38,689 nt of DNA from positions 1-38,689 of the forward strand of contig JANQLL010000078.1 in assembly GCA_028280605.1 (NCBI GenBank), written 5' to 3'. This DNA comes from Candidatus Gastranaerophilales bacterium (lineage in GTDB: Bacteria; Cyanobacteriota; Vampirovibrionia; Gastranaerophilales; JANQFW01). Made by a program: the position numbers and the translations under genes. This document shows positions 27,103 through 36,500 of the stretch, in pieces. Within the stretch, counting starts at the first letter, position 1; each line of letters opens with the position of its first letter. Below the pieces are notes generated by a model that was not told the DNA's origin, did not search any database, and was given only the letters and a program-made list of their open reading frames with translations.

Positions 27103-27867
27103 TTAAATTGTTTTTAATCCATATTTGGATAAAATTTTCTTTACTTTTATAGCATCTTGATTAGTGGATGAAGCTATATCTTTTAAAGGGTAGTCCAATC
27201 CTAATTCCTTCCATTTTGTCAAGCCTAATCTATGATATGGAAGCACTTCCACTAATTCAACATTTTTATAGCCCTTTAAATAGTTTGCTAATTTCGCTAC
27301 ATAATCATCGCTGTCATTTATTGTTTTAAGTAAAACATATCTAATCCATGTTTTTATATTTCTTTTATTTAAATAATTTAATAAATTTAATGTTTTATTA
27401 TTAGATTTACCCGTTAAATATATATGTTTATTGTCAGATAAATGCTTAATGTCCAATAAAACCAAATCCGTATATTTAAGGACATTGTCAAGATCTTCGT
27501 TAATGTCCGTAAAACCTGAAGTGTCTAATGCTGTATGAATATTATTTTGTTTTAATTCTTTTAGTAAGGACGCTAAAAATTTTTTCTGCATAAGAGGCTC
27601 GCCTCCTGATATTGTAACGCCACCTCCTGAAGAATCATAAAAACTTTTATAACTTAATAGCTTTTTAACTATATGGTCAACATTTTGAACCTTGCCATCA
27701 GATAGATTCCATGTATCAGGATTTTGACAGTATTTACATCTTAAGGGGCACCCTTGTAAAAAAATAACGCTTCTTATTCCAGGACCATCCACAGAACTTC
27801 CTGACTCAATAGAATGTATAAACCCTTGATCGGTTTGTACTGCTACATCATTTATGCTTTGCCTCAT
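27103..27867 (-). CDS. pflA: pyruvate formate-lyase activating enzyme (radical SAM)
   Basis: DGPGIRSVIFLQGCPLRCKYCQNPDTW (CxxxCxxC), GGGVTISGGEPLMQ. Confidence 0.95.
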   Translation of the reverse strand: MRQSINDVAVQTDQGFIHSIESGSSVDGPGIRSVIFLQGCPLRCKYCQNPDTWNLSDGKVQNVDHIVKKLLSYKSFYDSSGGGVTISGGEPLMQKKFLASLLKELKQNNIHTALDTSGFTDINEDLDNVLKYTDLVLLDIKHLSDNKHIYLTGKSNNKTLNLLNYLNKRNIKTWIRYVLLKTINDSDDYVAKLANYLKGYKNVELVEVLPYHRLGLTKWKELGLDYPLKDIASSTNQDAIKVKKILSKYGLKTI

Positions 27868-27921
27868 TTTATTAAATTTCCTTTTTTTCTGAGCATCCTA
27901 TTTTAGAAAAACAAAATAAAA

Positions 27922-27958
27922 TAAGGAAGTGCCCTATTTTTTATAAAACACTTCCTTA
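27922..27958 (-). terminator. hairpin between pflB and pflA (partial terminator or stabiliser)
   Basis: 10-bp perfect stem TAAGGAAGTG ... CACTTCCTTA, T-rich 3' flank on the minus strand. Confidence 0.5.
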
Positions 27959-27970
27959 ATACTCATCACA

Positions 27971-30244
27971 TTATATATTTTTATGGAAAGTTCTGTTTAT
28001 TACGTCTTTTTGCTGTTCTTTATTTAATTGAATAAACTTAACAGCGTAACCGGAAACTCTAATAGTTAATTGTGGATAATTTTCAGGATTTTCCATAGCG
28101 TCTTTAAGCATATCAATGTCCAAAACATTAACGTTTAAATGCTGTCCGCCTTTATCCATATATCCATTTATTAAAGATTTTAAATTATTAATTGATCCTT
28201 GCTCATCTTTACCCAAAGAATTTGGCAATATGGAAAAAGTGTTAGAAATTCCATCTTTTGCATGTTCAAAAGGAAGTTTCGCAACAGAACATAAAGAAGC
28301 TAAAGCTCCAGAGCAGTCTCTGCCATGCATTGGATTTGCTCCTGGAGCAAACGGTTCGCCTTCTTGTCTACCATCAGGAGTTGTACCGGTTTTCTTTCCG
28401 TAAACAACATTTGACGTAATAGTTAAAATAGACTGAGAATGAGTTGCGTTTCTGTAAGTTGAAAATTTTCTAATTTTATCCATAAACTGTTTAACTAAAT
28501 CAACAGCGATAGAATCAACTTTTTCGTCATTGTTTCCGTATTTTGGATAATCGCCCTCTATTTCATAACTTACAGCTATGCCATTTTTCCTAATAGGCTT
28601 AACTTTTGTATGTTTAATAGCTGACAGGGAATCCACAACAACAGAAAATCCTGCAATACCGCAACCCAAAAATCTTTCTACATCTTTGTCATGTAAAGCC
28701 ATTTGGGCTTTTTCGTAACTGTATTTATCATGCATTCTATGAATAATATTTAAAGAACTCACATAAATTCTTGCAAGCCATTCCATTGTTTTGTCAAATT
28801 TTTCAACAACTTCTTGATAATTTAAATATTCGCTTGTAATAGGTTCAGATTTAGGAGCCACTTGAACTCCGGATTGTTCGTCAATACCGCCGTTAATAGA
28901 ATATAATAACGCTTTTGCTAAATTTGCTCTTGCTCCGAAAAACTGCATTTGTTTGCCGATTATCATAGGAGAAACGCAGCAAGCGATACCATAATCATCA
29001 CCATAATCACCTCTCATTAAATCATCATTTTCGTATTGAATAGAAGATGTTTTAATTGAAATTTCTGAACAAAAGTTTTTGAAATTCTCAGGTAAATCTT
29101 TAGAATAAAGAACTGTTAAGTTAGGCTCAGGACTAGGTCCAAGATTAATTAAGGTATGTAAAAACCTAAATGAGTTTTTAGTGACTAAAGGTCTGCCATC
29201 AACGCCCATACCGCCGATAACTTCTGTTACCCATACGGGGTCGCCGCTGAATAAATTATTATATTCTTCTGTTCTTAAAAATCTTACCATTCTTAATTTA
29301 ATAATAAAGTCATCAATAATTTCTTGAGCTTCTTCTTCTGTTAATGTTCCATTTTTTATGTCTCTTTCGCTATAAATATCTAAAAATGTAGATACACGCC
29401 CTAAAGACATAGCAGCTCCATTTTGATCTTTAATAGCTGATAAATATCCAAAATATGTCCACTGAACAGCTTCTTTGAATGTTTTAGCTGGTCTTGAAAT
29501 GTCAAAGCCATATTTAGCTGCCATTTTAACCATATCTTTAAGTGCGTCAATTTGATCAGAAAGTTCTTCTCTTTCTCTTATAACGTCTTCAACCATTTTA
29601 TCAGAATCATCGCTTAAGCTTTTTTCTCGCATTTTATCTTCTACAAGCTTATCAACGCCATAAAGAGCGATTCTTCTGTAATCTCCAATAATTCTTCCTC
29701 TGCCATAAGCATCAGGAAGACCTGTTATAATGCCACTTCTTCTGCAAGCTTTAATTTCTGGCGTATATGCACTAAACACACCGTCATTATGAGTTTTTCT
29801 ATATAGAGAAAAAGCTTTTGACACCTCAGGGTCAAGCTCTAATCCATATTGAGTTAATGAGCTTTCTACCATTCTTAAACCGCCTGCAGGCATAATAGCT
29901 CTTTTGAAAGGAGCGTCAGTTTGCAATCCTAAAATAATTTCAGAATCCTTATTAATATAACCGGCATCATGACTATTTATAGCTGAGACAATTTTTGTGT
30001 CAGCATCTAGTAAACCGCCTTTTTGTCTTTCTTCTTTCATCAACTCTAAAACACGCTTCCATAAACCAGAAGTTCTTTCTGTTTCAGATTCTAAAAAAGA
30101 ACTATCGCCTTCATAAGGCGTATAATTTGATTGTATAAAATCTCTTACATCTATATTATTTTGCCAGCTTCCTGAATGAAAGTCTTTCCATTCTTCACTT
30201 GTATCATACTCTGAATTATTGTTTAAAATCATAGTTTTACTCAT
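27971..30244 (-). CDS. pflB: formate C-acetyltransferase (pyruvate formate-lyase)
   Basis: [10 protein letters not shown] (Cys-Cys) and glycyl radical loop [13 protein letters not shown]. Confidence 0.96.
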   Translation of the reverse strand: MSKTMILNNNSEYDTSEEWKDFHSGSWQNNIDVRDFIQSNYTPYEGDSSFLESETERTSGLWKRVLELMKEERQKGGLLDADTKIVSAINSHDAGYINKDSEIILGLQTDAPFKRAIMPAGGLRMVESSLTQYGLELDPEVSKAFSLYRKTHNDGVFSAYTPEIKACRRSGIITGLPDAYGRGRIIGDYRRIALYGVDKLVEDKMREKSLSDDSDKMVEDVIREREELSDQIDALKDMVKMAAKYGFDISRPAKTFKEAVQWTYFGYLSAIKDQNGAAMSLGRVSTFLDIYSERDIKNGTLTEEEAQEIIDDFIIKLRMVRFLRTEEYNNLFSGDPVWVTEVIGGMGVDGRPLVTKNSFRFLHTLINLGPSPEPNLTVLYSKDLPENFKNFCSEISIKTSSIQYENDDLMRGDYGDDYGIACCVSPMIIGKQMQFFGARANLAKALLYSINGGIDEQSGVQVAPKSEPITSEYLNYQEVVEKFDKTMEWLARIYVSSLNIIHRMHDKYSYEKAQMALHDKDVERFLGCGIAGFSVVVDSLSAIKHTKVKPIRKNGIAVSYEIEGDYPKYGNNDEKVDSIAVDLVKQFMDKIRKFSTYRNATHSQSILTITSNVVYGKKTGTTPDGRQEGEPFAPGANPMHGRDCSGALASLCSVAKLPFEHAKDGISNTFSILPNSLGKDEQGSINNLKSLINGYMDKGGQHLNVNVLDIDMLKDAMENPENYPQLTIRVSGYAVKFIQLNKEQQKDVINRTFHKNI

Positions 30245-30249
30245 AAAGT

Positions 30250-30405
30250 TTACCCCTTTTTTTTATAAACTGAATATTTCATATTTTCGTACAGTTGAGA
30301 ACAAGTACAATTTTTGACATGTTTATTTTCAGAATCACTTTGTTGATTAGAACATTTAATTTTTTCATTATCATGTTTATTATAATCATTTAAAGAATCC
30401 TTCAT
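30250..30405 (-). CDS. small Cys-containing ORF (51 aa) immediately upstream of pflB
   Basis: [51 protein letters not shown], with AAAGGAG upstream; stop lies 5 nt before the pflB ATG; not in the track (below the size cutoff). Confidence 0.55.
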   Translation of the reverse strand: MKDSLNDYNKHDNEKIKCSNQQSDSENKHVKNCTCSQLYENMKYSVYKKKG

Positions 30406-30452
30406 TTAATAAAAATCTCCTTTATTCAAATAAACTTCTTCTAAAATACAAA

Positions 30453-30470
30453 TTGTGATTTTTTTCACTT
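30453..30470 (-). promoter_or_regulatory. putative Rex operator upstream of the pfl operon
   Basis: TTGTGA-N6-TCACTT against the Rex consensus TTGTGA-N6-TCACAA (two mismatches at one end). Confidence 0.55.
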
Positions 30471-30482
30471 TTTCTAAGGACT

Positions 30483-30510
30483 AGATTATCATATCCAGTT
30501 TATATGTCAA
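30483..30510 (-). promoter_or_regulatory. putative sigma70 promoter of the pfl operon
   Basis: Minus strand TTGACA (30510-30505), 16-bp spacer, TAATCT (30488-30483), just upstream of the Rex-like site. Confidence 0.5.
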
Positions 30511-30528
30511 ACAAAATAATTAATAAGC

Positions 30529-33500
30529 TTAAATCAGCTTAGCAGTCTCTTCATCGCTATTAACTTTTTCAGCGGAGAATTCTTTCTCAAGAATATTTAC
30601 TATTTCAGCGACATTTATTCCCGGTTTTAATAATGTCATTTTGGGCAATGCGATATTGACTTTTGCTTCAATCTGTACAACCAGTTCAACAGCCATCAAA
30701 GAATCAAACCCAAGTTGATCAATTCCCTGCTCAATATTTAGTTTTGCAGCAGGAATGCCTAAAATCCCAGCAACTTGTTTTAATACTATTTCTTTTATTT
30801 TTTGCTTGCGTTCTTCCGTTGACAATAAAGAAATATCATCTAAGCTAGTGTTTTGGGTTAAGTCCTCAGAGCTGTCCATAGGATTTACCAGAGTTGAAAA
30901 ACGGGATGATTTTGATATAACTGGAGAGTATTTAGTATATTTTTGCCAGTCTATAGTAAAAACACCAATATTTGTAAGGTTTTGCTCAACTCCATACTTT
31001 AACGCTTTCCAGGCTTGTGTCGGACTTACTTCTATAATACCCTGTCGATTAAAGTAATCTTTGAGTTTGCTATGCTTTGCAACATAGCCTACTTCACCTA
31101 TTGCACCCCAGCAAATTGTTAAACAAGGAAGCCCTTTTGATTTACGATAATATGCCAATGAATCAAGGAAAAAGTTTGCTGCTGAATAATTTCCCTGGTC
31201 AAAATTTCCTATTTGCGAAGCAACTGAGGAAAAGCAGATAAAGAAATCCAACTCTTCGTACTGAGTTATGCTATGCAAATTCCAGGCTCCAAGAACTTTT
31301 GGATTCATAACTTTTTTAACCTGCTCATCAGTCATTTTTACTATAGGAGTATCTTCCAGTACCATAGCAGTATGAATAACACCCTTTAATGGGGGCAAGT
31401 TCTTGTCAATGCTTTCTATAACAGCTTTAACATCATCTTGTTTTGTTACATCAGCACGTTCAACAACTACATTTGCACCACTTTTATTAAGCTGGCTTAC
31501 AGTTTCTTTTGCTTCTTCTGTGGAAGCACCGCTTCTTCCTGTTAATACGATATTTTTAGCACCACAGTCAACCAGCCACCTTGTAAGAGCAAGTCCAAAT
31601 CCGCCTAGACCACCAGCAATAAGATATGTACCGTTAGAATTCACATTTAATTTTTGTATATCCGGAATAATTGTGATTCCAGGCTTCTGCATTGAAAATA
31701 CATACTTTCCTATATATGAGCCTTTTCTCATTTGTTTGAATACACTGTTAATATCTGCAACCGGAAATACTCTATGAGGTAATGCTTTAAATGAGTTATC
31801 CTTAAAATAGTCCATCATTTCGCCTATCATTGAATAAGCAAATTCAGGATGTTCCTTTATCATTCCTTCAAGGTCAAATGTGAATAAAGATACACCTTTT
31901 TCTGGTGAATACAAAGGCATTGAATCCTGGTATATGTTTACAATATCCACGAAACGTCCTTTAATGGGCTTTAATAATGACATGCTCTTCTTCACTGCTT
32001 TCCCTGAAAGAGTATTTAGTACAATATCTATACCTTCATTATTAGTAACCTGCATTATTTCTTCTGCAAAGTTCAGAGATCTTGAGTCTCCAACATATTT
32101 AACACCCATTGATCTTAAAAGGTCTCTTTTTTCGGGAGTGCCTGCTGTAGCATAAATTTCAGCTCCAACTGCTTTGGCTATCTGTATGGCAGAAAGTCCT
32201 ACCCCGCCGGTAGCAGTATGTATAAGCACTTTATCTCCCCTTTGTATGCGAGCAAGTTTATGAAGAGCATAGTAAGCGCTCATAAAAACAACCGGAACTG
32301 TGGCAGCTTCTTCGAAACTCATATCTTTTGGCTTATGTACCAAGTTACCGGCATTAGTAATGGTATAGTTCTCAAAAGAATTATCGCTAAAGCCCATAAC
32401 CTCATCGCCTATGCTGAAATCTTTTACATCCTGACCAACACGTGTTACTATCCCCGAACATTCAAGCCCGAATTTATTCAATGTATCTTTATCAGCCAGA
32501 GAAGTTTTTTCAAGCAACCCTGCAGTTTTTGCTACATCTTTAAAGTTAATGCCCGCAGCATAAACCTTTATTTCAACCTGCCCAACCCCAGGAGATTCAA
32601 GTGATTTTTCAACAAATACAAAATTATCATTACCTTTTGCCCTAACTCTTTTAAGTCTGTAAGGAGTAGCTATGTTTTCAAAATTAGCCGGTTTATGTGT
32701 TATCAGCCTGTGAGTATAAACATTTTCCCCCCTTATTGCTATTTCATCCTCTTTGCTGTCAGAAAAAATTTCCTTGGCAAGTAGATTAATCTCCTGTGAA
32801 GAAGGCGTAGCGCTAAGATCAATCATCTTTATCCGCATATCAGAGTTTTCGGTAATCATTACACGCCCAAGTCCCCATAGAGGAGTTAGGGATAAATTCA
32901 TATTATCTATATCTTCAATCGGCTGAGTATTGTTCGTAACAATAAATAATTCCGCTGAAGAATCTTGTTTCTTTTTTATTATGGATTGTCCAACATGGAG
33001 TAAATCAATACATTTTTCGTTTGCATCTTTTTCAGGAGTAATATCTCCTATATAAATTATTTTACGATAATCACTTGGATTAAAAGGTTCACCTTTTCTA
33101 ATAATTACAGGGTTTAATTGCTTTTGAGCAAGAACTCTGAGCAGTTGATCTGCACAGCCATAGTCATCTGATATAATAAGTGCGGAAGCATTTTCATAAA
33201 CAGTAGAATCCTGAGTTATTATAGGCTTTTTATCTGAACTTTTGGCAATAATAACACTTTGTATAGGATCATAGGATCCCTCATGTTCAGGTAAATATTG
33301 TACCTGGGTAAAGCCTGACTGCTCAAGCTGGCTTTCCCAGGTTTGTCTTGATACAAGTGGACTGAAAGAACGAATATCTCTATCTGAAAATAACCACCAG
33401 CTTTTAAGCATTCCAAATACCATATCAAGCCAAATGGCGGGACTGGTTAATTCAAGTGATAACAATGTGCCTCCAGGCGCTAGAAGCTTATTTACGTTTG

Positions 33501-36500
33501 ATAAAGTATGTTTAAGTTCTGCAGTAGCACGAATTACATCTGACGCTATAACCAGATCAAATGAGTTCAGATTAAATCCTTGCGTTTCAAGGTTTTTTTC
33601 TATATCAAGATTTTTATATTCAACAAAACCAAAATTACTAAATTTCTGCTCTGCCCTTTCTACGAATGCTGATGATATATCTGTAAATACATATTGTGTA
33701 AGGTGCCCAGAAAACAGCGGAAGCAATTGAGCAGTCAATGCTCCGGTACCTCCTCCTATTTCAAGTATCTTAAGTGGATGTCCTTTAGGGGTATTGTTAA
33801 GAATCTGCTCTACTGTTCTTCTTGCTATCCTGTTATACATGCGGTAAGTAGGAGAACTCTGGTATAAATGTTCTGTAAGCACAGAATCCTGTGGGAATAT
33901 AAGGTCAAGAGGATCTGCTTTGCCGGTTAAAACATCTGCTAATTTTGAGCCGCAACGTTGTATAAGTAATAATTCTGCTTGGTATGACGGATATTGCATA
34001 AAGAGTTCCTGCCATAGTTCCTGAGCGTTTCTATCACCGGTTTCTGATGCATCTTTTTTATCTGGAATTTCAGTCAAACGATTTACAAATTGATTATGCC
34101 CGTCAACTACATTTTCAATATTAAACTTTGGGTCTTCCAAAGCTTCTTTAATATATAAACGGCAAAGAGAATCAAGTTTAGGCTCGATAAACTTATAATA
34201 ATCTTCCCTTTTGTACTGTTCAACAAGACTTTTTACATCAACACACTCAGTAAAATCTATTTGAGCAGGATCATTCGCTCCATTTTGCCTGACCCATTCA
34301 TATTCATAAAGACTATTACTCAGATCAGTGTCCACTGACTTTTGAGTCCCTTCCATAACTCTTGAAATAAAGCCGGATACTTCTGCGACAAGCTGCCCAT
34401 CCTGATTAAGAAGTTGAAAGTCTGCTTTTATTTGAGTTCCTGTATTACCAGTTATCTTTGCATAACAATAACATTCAGATGGCGCTTTCTGATAAAGCTT
34501 TATTTCTTCAAATTTTACAGGAAGATAAACAGCGTCAGTTATTATTGTACTTACAACCTGAAAGCAAGAATCAAGAATTACAGGATGCAGTGAATAGTTA
34601 TCAAGATTTTGCTCAATTTCGCTATTAACTTTAATATTTGCTAATGCTTCGTTTTCAGAGGTCCATATCCGGTTTATTCCCTGAAAATTCGGTCCATATT
34701 CAAGTCCTCTTGAGTGGAACTCTTCATAGCAGATTCGTTTTGGAATTTCGTTGCGAATACGACTTTTTAATTCCGATAGGTTCATTATATTTGGAGTTAT
34801 AGCATCACTCAAAGATTCAACATGGCCGTCAACATGAAGAATCCAATCTTTATCACTGTTTGCGGGTTTACTGTATATTGAAAAAGTTTCATCATTCCCA
34901 AGGACTAACTGCATTAATATAGGCTCATCTTCCTGTAGAACGAGTGGAGCCTTGATTTTTACATCTTGCAAAATACAATTTTCTCCTAAAAGACTCTTTG
35001 AAGAAGAAAGTGCCATTTCTATATATCCCGCACCAGGGTATACAACACTTCCCTGCACCTTATGATCAAAAAGAAAAGTAAGTTGATTAAGATCAATATC
35101 AGAGAAACATGTTGGAATAACTGATTCTTGATTTCCAGTGTTAAATATTCCTTCTATCCTTGCTTTTTTAGATTCTTCTGATTCTCTCCAATACTCTTCT
35201 TTTTGCCATATGTAAGATGGTAACTTGATAAACTTTTGATTATCCTTCTTATAAAGTCTTGTCCAATCAATTGGATATCCAACATTATAAAGCTGTCCCA
35301 GGGAAGAAAGCATTGAAATATTTTCGGCTTCACCCCTACGCAAAGAATAAAGTACTTTTGCTTTTTTGTTAGCATTGACAAGACATTCATTAATGGAGGA
35401 CGCAAGGACAGGATGTGCTGCAACTTCTATAAATATACTATTTTCCTTGTTAATAATCTCAGTTACAGCATCAGCAAAATAAACCGGTTGTCTTACATTT
35501 TTTGCCCAATAGTCAGCATTAATATCCGTTCCATCTATTTCTTTTCCTGTTACAGTAGAATATAAAGGTATATTATTTTTTTGCGGAGACAGGTCTTTCA
35601 ATGATTCTTTTAATTCAGGTAGTATAGAATCCATAACATGACTGTGATAAGGAATTTCAACCTTAAGGAAACGTGCAAAAATATTTTTTTCCTGCAATGA
35701 TTTTGCCAATTGCTCAAGCACACTGGTTTCTCCGGCTAATGTTAAAGAAGTGGGACTATTAACCGCTGCAATAGAAACTTTTCCTTCTAAATCATTCATC
35801 CATAGTTTCATTTCCTCTATAGACAGGCCAACTGCCAGCATTCCTCCTTGTCCGGCTGTCTTTTGCTGCAGCCTGCTTCTGTTAAAACATACTTTAATTG
35901 CATCTTCCAAGGATAAAGCTCCAGACGTATAACTTGCAGCAACTTCTCCTATGCTATGCCCGACTATTGAGTCAGGAATAATACCCCACGATTTCCATAA
36001 AGCATAAAGTCCTATCTGTATTGCAAAGATACTTGGTTGGGCAATCTGAGTTTCATTAATACGTGAAGATTCTTCATCTTTAAGGAGTTCTTCGAGCAAT
36101 GACCACGATTGCGTAAGTTTTTTGAATATAGCATCACATTTTTCTATGACTTCCCTAAACACAGGCTCTTTATGGAATAATTCACGACCCATTCCCCACC
36201 ACTGCGGACCCATTCCTGAAAAGACAAAAGCCAGTTTACCTGAACCAAGATTGCTTACTTCATCATAATTAATACCTGTTTGTTTTTCTTTAGAAATAAA
36301 AGCTTTGAGTTTTTGGGTAAAGTCCTCTGTAGAATTAGCTGCGATTGAAAGACGATGCCTATGATGACCCTTACGCTGGGATAAAGTATATGCTATATAA
36401 GATAAATTAACATCTTTAGACTCAAGAAAATCAATATAAGATTCAGCTATTGCCTTCAATGACTCTTCGCAGTGAGCTGATAAAGGCATAAGTAAGTTTT

